NCBI GenBank assembly: GCA_027306955.1
Contig: DAHUXX010000049.1
Span: 1-12,320, forward strand
DNA from: Acetobacteraceae bacterium
GTDB taxonomy: Bacteria > Pseudomonadota > Alphaproteobacteria > Acetobacterales > Acetobacteraceae
Direction of reading: 5' to 3'
DNA length: 12,320 bases
Below, one piece after another: positions 1 to 6,645 of the stretch (within the stretch, counting starts at the first letter, position 1; every line of letters starts with the position of its first letter). A program made the position numbers and the translations under genes. A model generated the notes under the pieces. The model was not told the origin of the DNA. It did no database searches and worked only from the letters and a program-made list of their open reading frames with translations.

Positions 1-833
1 AGAGCAGCACGCTGGCGGCCATCTGCATCATGCTGATCCCCTGGGCCCTCTGGGTAAGCCGCCATGCGCTCATGGTTCCCATGCCGCGCCTGCGGCGCAT
101 CGGCGGCATTGGTCTCGCGGTGATGTACCTCGTGACCTGCATCGGCACCTTCGCTCGCACGGGGCTGGTGGGCATGGCTGTGTTGGGCGCCGTGATGTTT
201 ATCGAATCGCGACGGAAGTTCGCTACCATCCTTGCCATGATCCCCGTCGTTGTCGGCCTCGCGCTTTTTGCCCCGAAGTCATGGACGGCGCGCATGGACA
301 CGATCACGAACTACCAGGATCACACCTCCGCGATGAACCGAATCGAGGTCTGGAAGTGGACGCTGCGGTTCGCGCAATCCCATCCGCTCGGCGGCGGGTT
401 CAACGCCTTCTACGTCGACGTCATCCACGTACCCAGGCTGGACCCCAGCCAGCCCGCGTACGTGATCCACGGCCTCGCCTTCCACAACGCCTTCATGGAG
501 GTGCTCGGCGAGCAGGGTTACCCTGGCCTTGCCATTTTCCTGGCGCTCATCGTGGGAACGTGGCTTTCGCTCAGGCGCACCGCGCGGCGCTGCCGCGGCA
601 ACCCGGACCTGCTGTGGTGCGAGGATCTCGCCAAGGCATTCATCGTGGGGCTGATGGTGCTGGTGCCGTGCTCCATGTTCATCGGCATCGGTTTCCAGCC
701 GTTCTACTGGTATACTTTCGCGCTGGGTGCCTCGCTCAGCGAATACGTCCGCCGCGCCACGCAGCAATCGGCGACCGCCTCTGATCGTGTTCGGGTGCTG
801 GGTTTCAGGCCAGCCTTGTCGGAGGCACGTTGA
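1..833 (+). CDS. O-antigen ligase/Wzy-like membrane protein, 3' part (5' end outside window)
   Basis: The reading frame is open from the left edge (first full codon at base 3), so the true start lies upstream and only about the C-terminal 277 residues are seen. They hold several hydrophobic spans, among them one around the FARTGLVGMAVLG stretch, one after RRKFATIL, and two near the C-terminus. A periplasmic loop carries RMDTI..Y.D..SA..RIEVW and HPLGGGFNAF, followed by HNAFMEVLGEQGYPGLAIF. This pattern is typical of Wzy_C/O-antigen ligases, and of the O-glycosylation ligases described near exosortase A systems in particular. Such proteins transfer or polymerise lipid-linked glycans at the outer face of the inner membrane. 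The neighbouring beta-helix, FemAB-like and YdcF-like genes fit a surface polysaccharide locus. Its stop (831-833) lies 9 bases from the stop of the convergent gene, with no obvious terminator between. The family call is firm; ligase versus polymerase cannot be decided. Confidence 0.88.
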   Translation, partial: SSTLAAICIMLIPWALWVSRHALMVPMPRLRRIGGIGLAVMYLVTCIGTFARTGLVGMAVLGAVMFIESRRKFATILAMIPVVVGLALFAPKSWTARMDTITNYQDHTSAMNRIEVWKWTLRFAQSHPLGGGFNAFYVDVIHVPRLDPSQPAYVIHGLAFHNAFMEVLGEQGYPGLAIFLALIVGTWLSLRRTARRCRGNPDLLWCEDLAKAFIVGLMVLVPCSMFIGIGFQPFYWYTFALGASLSEYVRRATQQSATASDRVRVLGFRPALSEAR

Positions 834-842
834 CGCGGCCGC

Positions 843-1772
843 TCAAGGCATCACCTTGCCGAGACCTTGCAGCGGCATGACGCGACCCTTGAACTTGTTT
901 CCCGTCAGGATCGCCTCGTCACGAGTAATATTATACACGAAATAGGTCGGATATGGCATATCGTTGGTAAAGGTGTTGTCCTTGATGATGAAACCCCGAC
1001 TGAGATGTGTCACCCCTTCCTCGCCGATCATGATCGCCGTGGTGTGGTTCTCGGACTTGGGTCCTTTTTCCATCGTGTTCCCCTCGATCAGCACGTTGCC
1101 GCCGTTGGGGATGTCGATCAGGTAGCTGGACGTGCCATTGGGCCCGTCCTCGATCGTGCAATCGATGACCTGGGTATCGGCGGCGCGTGACTTGATGTTG
1201 TGACCCTGGTGCGTGTCGGAGAACACGCTGTGCTCCACGACGAGCTTCTTGAAGTTGCCGATATAGATGCCGTGCGCACAGGCGCCGTCGCAGAGGCCGT
1301 TGCGGCGGAACACACTGTTGCGGATGGTAATCGTCGCTTTCGGATTGTCGGCTGCGAGGATTCCCTCCTCGTTGTTGATGAACCGCACGGCATCGACGGT
1401 GAGATTACCACCTTCCGCGCGGATGCCGGCGCCGTTGTGGTCGACCACCGCGGCGCGCGTGAGTGTCATGTTGCGCACCGTGATGTTGTCGCCGTCGATC
1501 ACCAGGATCGCTTTTCCGCCGCAGGTCTTGTCGGACATGATGACGGCCTTGGCCGGGCCCTTGCCCTCGATCGTGATGTCGTTCTGGCGCACGAAGGCGC
1601 AATCGAGATAGTCGCCGGGCAGGATCTGCACCGTGTCGCCGGGCTTGGCTGCGGCGATCGCCTGCGAGGGCAGCTTGTAGGTCTGGCCCGGTCCGGCGAC
1701 CAGCGTCGCGGCCAGAGCCGGCATCGCGGCAAAAGCCAGGGCGGCGGCGAGCGCGAGGCGGGTGAGGTTCAC
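843..1772 (-). CDS. Secreted right-handed parallel beta-helix protein
   Basis: The protein is 309 residues if it starts at the GTG at 1772. That start is preferred over an upstream ATG at 1895 because AGGAG lies 7 bases before it, because it begins a clean signal peptide (basic NLTR, then an Ala/Leu-rich core ending MPALAA), and because the longer form would overlap the preceding gene by more than 120 bases. The mature part is built of beta-helix coil repeats (ITIEGKG, ITVRNMTLTRA, LTVDAVRFINN, ITIRNSVFRRN, LVVEHSVFSDT, VLIEGNTME, FIIKDNTFTN), as in pectate-lyase-like and NosD-like folds. Conserved-looking segments include GACAHGIYIGN, GHNIKSRA and SSYLIDIPNGGN. Cysteines in the N-terminal half and in the GLCDGAC loop could form disulfides in the periplasm. 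It probably binds, cleaves or epimerises a polysaccharide; no specific catalytic set is recognised. It is the last gene of a translationally coupled minus-strand unit, overlapping the preceding stop by GTGA. Confidence 0.88.
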   Translation of the reverse strand: MNLTRLALAAALAFAAMPALAATLVAGPGQTYKLPSQAIAAAKPGDTVQILPGDYLDCAFVRQNDITIEGKGPAKAVIMSDKTCGGKAILVIDGDNITVRNMTLTRAAVVDHNGAGIRAEGGNLTVDAVRFINNEEGILAADNPKATITIRNSVFRRNGLCDGACAHGIYIGNFKKLVVEHSVFSDTHQGHNIKSRAADTQVIDCTIEDGPNGTSSYLIDIPNGGNVLIEGNTMEKGPKSENHTTAIMIGEEGVTHLSRGFIIKDNTFTNDMPYPTYFVYNITRDEAILTGNKFKGRVMPLQGLGKVMP

Positions 1773-2848
1773 GGTGCGTCTCCTGGTTCGGGTGGATTCG
1801 CGGGTGGCGATCGCGCGTATAGCACGCGCAGCCGCGCGCGTACTCTGCCGGCACGATGGCGCAACAACGCCGCGAGCCCCCGCGGATGCCGCCAATCGGC
1901 CACCAGCAGCCCCACGCGCTGCCGGCGCTCGCTGGTCCAGAGCCGCTTGTAGGTGTCATCACCGCGGCCGAAGTCGAAGCTCGCGATACCCTCCTCGCCG
2001 ATCAGCCGCCGAAGCATCGCTTCCGTCAGCAGCGATCCCGGCGAGGCCGCCCGGTCGCGCTCGTCGTGCGCGAGCTTCAGCAGCGTGGCGTGCCGCCGGT
2101 CGGCGCGCAGCGCCCAAAGCTGGGCCGCCACCGGCCGCGCGCCGTCGCGCAGCAGGCCCAGCCGCACCAGGCCCTCGGCGGCGAGGTTGCGCATCAGCGT
2201 CGGGTTGAACGCCGGGAACGGTTCGGGCTCCTTCCAGCTGCGCGCGTAGATCGCCTCGTAATCCGCGATCGCCGCCTCGAGCGCGGCACTTGGCTCGGTC
2301 ACCACGTCGAGCGCGAACGCCGCCTTGCGTGCGCGCCGCCGCAGTGTCGAGCGCAGCGCCCCGGGACGCGCCGCGAGATAGGCATCCCAGCTCCGTCCGC
2401 CGAGTTCCTCGTGCCAGTTGGCGAAGTGCCGGAAGCGCCGCACCGTCAGACCGGCATCGCGCAGGCCCGCGGCAAAGGCGGCCAGGCCCGGCCATTCCGC
2501 GGGGATCGCGTCGAGCCGCACCAGCCCCTCGCGCCTCAGCACGAGGCCGATCGCGGCGGCGTCGGCAACGTCCACCTCGTCCGCCAACGGCCGCCACAGG
2601 CAGGTGTAAGCATTGGCGAGCGAGCCCGTGACGGACCCGGAGGCCAGTGCCAGCGCCAGGACCGGCTGGCCGCCCCGGCGTACCGCGAGAAAGCGCGGGC
2701 GCTCGCCCGGCGCCAGCCCCGCCTCCAGCATCGTCCGCCACCACGTCGCGCCGAGGAACAAGCTGGACCGCCCGCCCGCCGCGACCAGCGGGCCTAACGG
2801 CGACCAGTCACTATATTCCTCGACGCCGGCTCTCGTGCGTCCGCTCAC
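1769..2848 (-). CDS. FemAB/CelD-like acetyltransferase-fold protein (Acetyltransf_6 type)
   Basis: The protein is 359 residues from the GTG at 2848, whose GTGA overlaps the stop of the upstream YdcF-like gene; a second in-frame GTG lies immediately before it at 2851. The frame stays open further upstream, to an ATG at 3115, but that part is antisense-like Arg/Pro/Gly filler inside the neighbouring gene and is excluded. Recognisable elements are an N-terminal segment (SSLFLGATWWRTM..GL), the WDAYLAARPGALRSTLRRRARKA helix at about residue 154, and a C-terminal GNAT-like domain with SWKEPEPFP, ARPVAAQLW, LLKLAHDE, SPGSLLTEAML and FDFGRGDDTYKRLW. These match the family used around exopolysaccharide genes, often annotated GNAT or cellulose-biosynthesis protein CelD. 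By family it would transfer an acyl or aminoacyl group to a sugar or lipid-linked intermediate in the cytoplasm; the substrate is unknown. It is the middle gene of the coupled unit and overlaps the beta-helix gene by 4 bases. Confidence 0.85.
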   Translation of the reverse strand: MSGRTRAGVEEYSDWSPLGPLVAAGGRSSLFLGATWWRTMLEAGLAPGERPRFLAVRRGGQPVLALALASGSVTGSLANAYTCLWRPLADEVDVADAAAIGLVLRREGLVRLDAIPAEWPGLAAFAAGLRDAGLTVRRFRHFANWHEELGGRSWDAYLAARPGALRSTLRRRARKAAFALDVVTEPSAALEAAIADYEAIYARSWKEPEPFPAFNPTLMRNLAAEGLVRLGLLRDGARPVAAQLWALRADRRHATLLKLAHDERDRAASPGSLLTEAMLRRLIGEEGIASFDFGRGDDTYKRLWTSERRQRVGLLVADWRHPRGLAALLRHRAGRVRARLRVLYARSPPANPPEPGDAP

Positions 2849-3606
2849 CACCTTGCCCGCAACCAGTAGTAGAGCAGTCCCACCGCCTCGTGGATCTCGA
2901 GCTCGGACCGTGCCAGCGCGTAGGGATCCGGAATCAGTGCCGGGAGGAGGCGGCGGGGCATTGCCGCGAGGCGCACCGGCGCGGCCGTCGCCACGATCCC
3001 CGCATGGCGGAAGGCCATGATGGCGCGCGGCATGTGGCCGGCGTCGGTGACCAGGTAGACGGCATGGATTCCGGCCGCGAGCAGCAACGGCGCCGACGAC
3101 GCCGCGTTCTGCCAAGTGCTTTCGGAGCGGTTCTCGACCCAGCGCGCCGAAAGGCCGAAGCTCGTCTGCAGCTCCTGCGCCATCAGCGTGCCCACGGGGG
3201 GCGTGCCTGGCAGCACCACGCCGCCGGTCACGAGGATGGGCAGGCCGGTGCGCCGCGCCAGGCGGGCGCCCGCTTCGATCCGCTGCAGCGTTACCGGCCC
3301 GACACTCGCCGCCGGTTCCAGCGCGCCGGGCGCGCTCGCCCGCACCTCGGCGCTGAGGATCACGATGGCGCGCGGCGGGTCCTGGGCCGACGGCTCGAGC
3401 CGCAGTCCGCTCTGCAACGCGATCTCCATGAGCGTCGGCACGATCGGCAGCGCCATGATCAGCACCAGGACCAGCGCCGCCCGTCCGAGCCAGCGTAGGA
3501 TGCGCCTCGCGCGCTTTGGCCAGGGCAGGACCACGGCGGCGATCCCGCCGATCAGCAGGTTTCCGGGTGGCAGCAGCAGCGCGGAAGGGAGCGGACCAAG
3601 CGACAC
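2845..3606 (-). CDS. YdcF/ElyC-family (DUF218) membrane protein
   Basis: The protein is 253 residues from the GTG at 3606, chosen because GAGG sits 8 bases upstream and because an alternative ATG at 3729 would run into the divergent gene's start and add a non-family Arg-rich leader. There are two N-terminal hydrophobic spans (about residues 8-27 and 38-60), then a DUF218 domain. Its hallmarks are AIVILSAEV (about residues 80-88), an E/R-containing helix ending ARLARRTGLPILVTGG, the S.STWQNA segment, and YLVTDAGHMPRA.MAF..AGI..TAAP near the end. Relatives include E. coli ElyC, SanA and YdcF, linked to envelope integrity and peptidoglycan or lipid-carrier use. Here it opens the minus-strand unit with the FemAB-like and beta-helix genes, suggesting a role in exopolysaccharide or envelope assembly. 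The biochemical activity is unknown. Family call strong, start fairly strong. Confidence 0.87.
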   Translation of the reverse strand: MSLGPLPSALLLPPGNLLIGGIAAVVLPWPKRARRILRWLGRAALVLVLIMALPIVPTLMEIALQSGLRLEPSAQDPPRAIVILSAEVRASAPGALEPAASVGPVTLQRIEAGARLARRTGLPILVTGGVVLPGTPPVGTLMAQELQTSFGLSARWVENRSESTWQNAASSAPLLLAAGIHAVYLVTDAGHMPRAIMAFRHAGIVATAAPVRLAAMPRRLLPALIPDPYALARSELEIHEAVGLLYYWLRARW

Positions 3607-3722
3607 GCGATCATCCTCGATCGTCGCAAGCTGCCCGATGCGCGCCGGCCGCGATAGGGGAAACGGCCATCGCGTCCGTCGCGGGCGTTGACACGAAAAG
3701 GTCCGCGCCGCACTGGCAGGAT
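3607..3722. promoter_or_regulatory. Divergent intergenic region with a consensus -35 on the + strand
   Basis: This is 116 bases between the divergent YdcF-like and FemAB-like starts, so it should hold promoters for both. On + there is a perfect TTGACA at 3688-3693. A 17-base spacer would place the -10 at 3711-3716, where CACTGG is a poor match, and transcription would then begin at or very near the ATG at 3723. No convincing -10 is visible on the minus strand; CTATCG around 3650-3655 is the nearest candidate. Treat the region as promoter-containing, with the exact elements uncertain. Confidence 0.35.
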
Positions 3723-4727
3723 ATGGCAACGGTCACGGTCTCGCGGATCGAGCCGGGGGACGCGGCGGCGTGGGAAGCGCTGGGGCGGCGCTGGCGCGCG
3801 CTCGAGCCGCTGGCTGGCGCCTCCTTCTTCACCTCCTGGACCTGGGTCGGCTGTCTGGCGACGGAACGCTTCGACGACCCATTGCTGGTCGCCGCCGAGG
3901 CTGCGGGGGAGACGGTGGCGCTCGCCCTGTTCAACCGCCGCCGGCGCTGGTTCGGCCGCACACGGCTGTGGCTGCACGAGTCTGGCCGCCATGCGCTCGA
4001 CACACCCTTCATCGAGCACAACGGCGTGCTCACCCGTGATCCCGGGCTGATCGGCGATTGCCTGCGCGCCGCCCTGCGCCATGGCCATCTGGTGCTGAGC
4101 GGCGTCGAAGAGCCGACGCTGCTGGCCGCGCGCGGGGTGGGCAAGACGTGGCGGCGGGAGAATCCGCGCCCGGCGCCCTGGCTCGATCTCGGCCGCGTGC
4201 GAGCTGCGGGCGGGGTGTTGCCGCTGCTCTCCGCCAACGCGCGCCAGCAGCTTCGCCGTGCGCGCCGCGCGCTGGAAGTCGCCGGGCCGCTCGCCCTTGC
4301 CCGCGCCGCCGACGGGGGCGAGGCGGTGGCCTTCCTGCGCGAGATGGCCGGGCTGCACCAGGCGTCCTGGCGCGCGCGCGGGCATCCTGGCGCCTTCAGC
4401 GAGCCTTTCTTCGCCCGGTTCCACGAGGCGCTGCTGAGCCGCGCGGGGCCACGCGGCGAGGCGGAGTTGTTGCGGGTTACCGCGGGACCCCGGTTGCTCG
4501 GCCTGCTGTACAATTTCATCCATGCCGGTCGAGTGATGGCCTACCAGTCGGGCTTCGCCGGCGCCGAGGCCGGGCGCAGCATCGGCCAGATCTGCCACTG
4601 GCTGGCGATCGACGACCATGCCGCCGCCGGGCGGAGTGTTTACGATTTCCTGGCCGGGGAGGCGCGCTACAAGTCGCGCTTCGCGAGCGCGCACACGGAC
4701 ATGCATTGGCTTGACCTCGAGCGATGA
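3723..4727 (+). CDS. FemAB/CelD-like acetyltransferase-fold protein, second copy
   Basis: The protein is 334 residues from the ATG at 3723. The frame is open further upstream, but that extension would cross the divergent promoter region and the start of the YdcF-like gene and has no family character. The ribosome-binding site is weak (AGG only 3 bases before the ATG). The protein has the usual N-terminal FFTSWTWVGCL segment, VALALFNRRRRWFGRTRLWLHESG, the LLSANARQQLRRARRALE helix (about residue 165 on), RLLGLLYNFIHAGRVMAYQSGF (about residues 257-278) and YDFLAGEARYKSRFA (residues 307-321). This is the Acetyltransf_6/BioF2-like family, commonly annotated GNAT or CelD. It is only distantly similar to the family member on the other strand at 1769-2848, so it is a diverged relative and not a recent duplicate. 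The likely role is acylation of a cell-surface sugar or lipid intermediate; the substrate is not predictable. Confidence 0.87.
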   Translation: MATVTVSRIEPGDAAAWEALGRRWRALEPLAGASFFTSWTWVGCLATERFDDPLLVAAEAAGETVALALFNRRRRWFGRTRLWLHESGRHALDTPFIEHNGVLTRDPGLIGDCLRAALRHGHLVLSGVEEPTLLAARGVGKTWRRENPRPAPWLDLGRVRAAGGVLPLLSANARQQLRRARRALEVAGPLALARAADGGEAVAFLREMAGLHQASWRARGHPGAFSEPFFARFHEALLSRAGPRGEAELLRVTAGPRLLGLLYNFIHAGRVMAYQSGFAGAEAGRSIGQICHWLAIDDHAAAGRSVYDFLAGEARYKSRFASAHTDMHWLDLER

Positions 4728-4779
4728 CGTCTTGCCTGATGCAGCGAATCGAAACGATGGATTAACGGTGGCGGGCGAT

Positions 4780-4794
4780 AAGGGTCCGTCCCTT
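4780..4794 (+). terminator. Short inverted repeat after the FemAB-like gene
   Basis: AAGGG (4780-4784) and CCCTT (4790-4794) can pair around a 5-base loop, 52 bases after the FemAB-like stop and just before the next gene's ribosome-binding site. There is no T-run after it. It could be a weak terminator or chance. Confidence 0.15.
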
Positions 4795-4811
4795 CTCGTC
4801 GGAGTCGCTCC

Positions 4812-5024
4812 ATGGATGCCGTGCCTGCCGCCACCAGCTTCCAACCGCTCTCAGCTCCCGCCAGCCATGGTCCGGTGCAGGATGCCTGGCGTCATGAGGT
4901 CTGGGATGAGGAGCGCGACCGGCTGCCGCCCGGTTCCGCCTATCCGATCATCCTGCTGCTGTCCGTCGGTACCTGGGCGCTGATCGCCACCGTGGGGCTC
5001 TGGCTCTACCGCGTTCTCGGCTGA
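4812..5024 (+). CDS. Small single-pass membrane protein, unknown function
   Basis: A 70-residue reading frame. The ATG at 4812 has GGAG at 4801-4804, 7 bases upstream, a good ribosome-binding site. The first half is soluble with a charged stretch (WRHEVWDEERDRLPPG). Residues about 44-66 (YPIILLLSVGTWALIATVGLWLY) form one clear membrane segment followed by a short RVLG tail. The layout fits a bitopic protein, with orientation uncertain. I do not recognise the family. It lies between the FemAB-like gene and the acyl-CoA synthetase, on the same strand as both, 61 bases before the synthetase start, and may share its transcript. The ribosome-binding site, membrane segment and lack of a better gene in the interval support it as real. 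Confidence 0.6.
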   Translation: MDAVPAATSFQPLSAPASHGPVQDAWRHEVWDEERDRLPPGSAYPIILLLSVGTWALIATVGLWLYRVLG

Positions 5025-5033
5025 CCTTTTCGT

Positions 5034-5085
5034 CTCGTGCGTTGGGGGCTATGGCGGGGCCGACCGCCACCCCCGGAGGCACGAG
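5034..5085 (+). promoter_or_regulatory. Long hairpin enclosing the Shine-Dalgarno sequence of the acyl-CoA synthetase
   Basis: The 52 bases before the ATG at 5086 fold on themselves almost completely. CTCGTGC (5034-5040) pairs with GCACGAG (5079-5085), GGGGG (5044-5048) with CCCCC (5070-5074), and TGGCGG (5052-5057) with CCGCCA (5064-5069). The loop is 5058-5063, GTT (5041-5043) faces GGAG (5075-5078), and CTA (5049-5051) is bulged. That makes 18 pairs, with the GGAG core of the ribosome-binding site inside an internal loop and the bottom stem ending at the base before the start codon. No T-run follows, so it is not an ordinary terminator. It looks like a translation-control element; the trigger is unknown and no named riboswitch class was recognised. 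Confidence 0.55.
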
Positions 5086-6645
5086 ATGGCCGACCAGCCC
5101 CAGACGACCCGACCCGAGACGATCGGGACCCTGCTCGCCCGCGGTCACGCCGCGGCGCCCGCCATTGGCGCCACCCACGAACCCAGCGCCGCCCCCCGTC
5201 CGCCGCTGACCTATGCCGTGCTGCGCAAGCTGGCCGGATCCACCGTCGCCAGCCTCAACGCGATGGGCATCGGCCGCGGCGACCGCGTGGCGCTCGTGCT
5301 GCCCAACGGGCCGGAAGCCGCCTCCACCTTCGTTACCGTCGCCTGCGCGGCCACCACCGCGCCGCTCAACCCTGCCTATCGCGCGGACGAGTTCGCGTTC
5401 TACCTCGATGATCTCGGCGCCAAGGCGCTGTTGGTGGCGCGCGGCGTGGACAGCCCTGCCCGCGCGGTTGCCGCCGAGCGTGGCATCCCCGTCGTCGAGG
5501 TCATACCCGGCGAGGAAGCCGGCAGCTTCACCCTGGCGCCGGAGAAGGCGCTCGCCGGCAGCCCCGCGCGCGCGGGCATGGCGGGGCCGGACGACATCGC
5601 GCTGGTGCTGCACACCTCCGGCACCACGGCGCGGCCCAAGATCGTGCCGCTCAGCCACCGTAACGTCGCGGCCTCGGCCACGCATATCGGCGCGTCGCTG
5701 GCGCTCACGCCGGATGACGCCTGCCTCAACATCATGCCCCTGTTCCACATCCACGGGCTGATCGCGGCGGTGCTGTCCTCGCTCGGCGCCGGCGCCTCCG
5801 TGGTCTGCTCGCCAGGCTTCAACGCGTTCCGCTTCTTCGCCTGGTTCAACGCCACACGGCCCTCCTGGTACACGGCGGTACCCACCATGCACCAGGCGAT
5901 CCTGCCGCTCGCCGGGCGCAACCGGGAGACGATCTCGTCCGGCCGGCTGCGGCTGATCCGCTCCTCGTCCTCCTCGCTGCCGCCGCAGGTGATGGAGGAG
6001 CTGGAGCGCACCTTCGGCGTGCCGGTGATCGAGGCCTACGGCATGACCGAGGCCGCCCACCAGATGGCCTCCAACCCGCTGCCGCCGCATGCGCGCTTCG
6101 CCGGTTCCGTGGGACGCGCCGCGGGACCCGAGGTCGCGATCATGGACGACGAGGGCAACATCCTGCCGCCCGGCGAACTCGGCGAGGTGGTGATCCGCGG
6201 CCCCAACGTCACCGCCGGCTACGACAACAACCCGGACGCCAACGCCAAGGCCTTCACCAACGGCTGGTTCCGCACCGGCGACCAGGGCACGCTCGACGAG
6301 CACGGCTATCTGCGCCTCACCGGCCGGCTCAAGGAGATCATCAACCGCGGCGGCGAGAAGGTCTCGCCGCTGGAGGTGGACGCGGTCCTGATGGATCACC
6401 CGGCCGTCGCCCAGGTCGTCACCTTTGCGGTGCCGCATGACAAGCTCGGCGAGGAAGTGGCCGCCGCCGTTGTCCTGCGCGAGGGGCAGTCGCTGGGGGA
6501 AGCGGCGCTGCGGGAATTCGCGGCGACGCGCCTCGCGGCCTTCAAAGTGCCGCGCCGCATCCTGTTCATGCCGGAGATCCCGAAAGGGGCGACCGGCAAG
6601 CTCCAGCGCATCGGGCTCGCGGCGAAGCTCGGGCTCACCGCGTGA
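5086..6645 (+). CDS. Acyl-CoA synthetase, probable oxalate-CoA ligase (AAE3/Pcs60 type)
   Basis: A 519-residue ANL-superfamily adenylating enzyme; GGAGG lies 6 bases before the ATG, inside a hairpin. All core motifs are present: the phosphate loop TSGTTARPK (residues 177-185), MPLFHIHGL, YGMTEA (318-323), WFRTGD with Asp399, the hinge GRLKEIINRGGEKVSPLEVD (Lys416 within it), and the C-terminal catalytic Lys505 in PKGATGKLQRI. The stretches WYTAVPTMHQAI, RLIRSSSSSLPP, EAYGMTEAAHQMASNPLPP and GPNVTAGYDNNPDANAKAF closely resemble plant AAE3 and yeast Pcs60, shown to be oxalyl-CoA synthetases. That family makes oxalyl-CoA from oxalate, ATP and CoA in the cytoplasm. The stop overlaps the GTG start of a PanE-family reductase by 4 bases, so the two are translationally coupled. 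Another short-chain acid is possible as substrate. The ANL family is certain; oxalate is a good inference. Confidence 0.92.
   Translation: MADQPQTTRPETIGTLLARGHAAAPAIGATHEPSAAPRPPLTYAVLRKLAGSTVASLNAMGIGRGDRVALVLPNGPEAASTFVTVACAATTAPLNPAYRADEFAFYLDDLGAKALLVARGVDSPARAVAAERGIPVVEVIPGEEAGSFTLAPEKALAGSPARAGMAGPDDIALVLHTSGTTARPKIVPLSHRNVAASATHIGASLALTPDDACLNIMPLFHIHGLIAAVLSSLGAGASVVCSPGFNAFRFFAWFNATRPSWYTAVPTMHQAILPLAGRNRETISSGRLRLIRSSSSSLPPQVMEELERTFGVPVIEAYGMTEAAHQMASNPLPPHARFAGSVGRAAGPEVAIMDDEGNILPPGELGEVVIRGPNVTAGYDNNPDANAKAFTNGWFRTGDQGTLDEHGYLRLTGRLKEIINRGGEKVSPLEVDAVLMDHPAVAQVVTFAVPHDKLGEEVAAAVVLREGQSLGEAALREFAATRLAAFKVPRRILFMPEIPKGATGKLQRIGLAAKLGLTA

Noticed and set aside
2849..3115. N-terminal extension of the FemAB-like gene at 1769-2848 to an upstream ATG
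   Set aside because: The extension overlaps the YdcF-like coding sequence and is Arg/Pro/Gly filler; the GTGA overlap gives a natural start.
4748..4758. Interrupted palindrome ATCG-AAA-CGAT after the FemAB-like gene
   Set aside because: Too short and unrepeated to call an operator.
3552..4844. A 430-codon minus-strand frame opposite the second FemAB-like gene
   Set aside because: No domain character, and it crosses the divergent promoter region; the + strand gene explains the interval.
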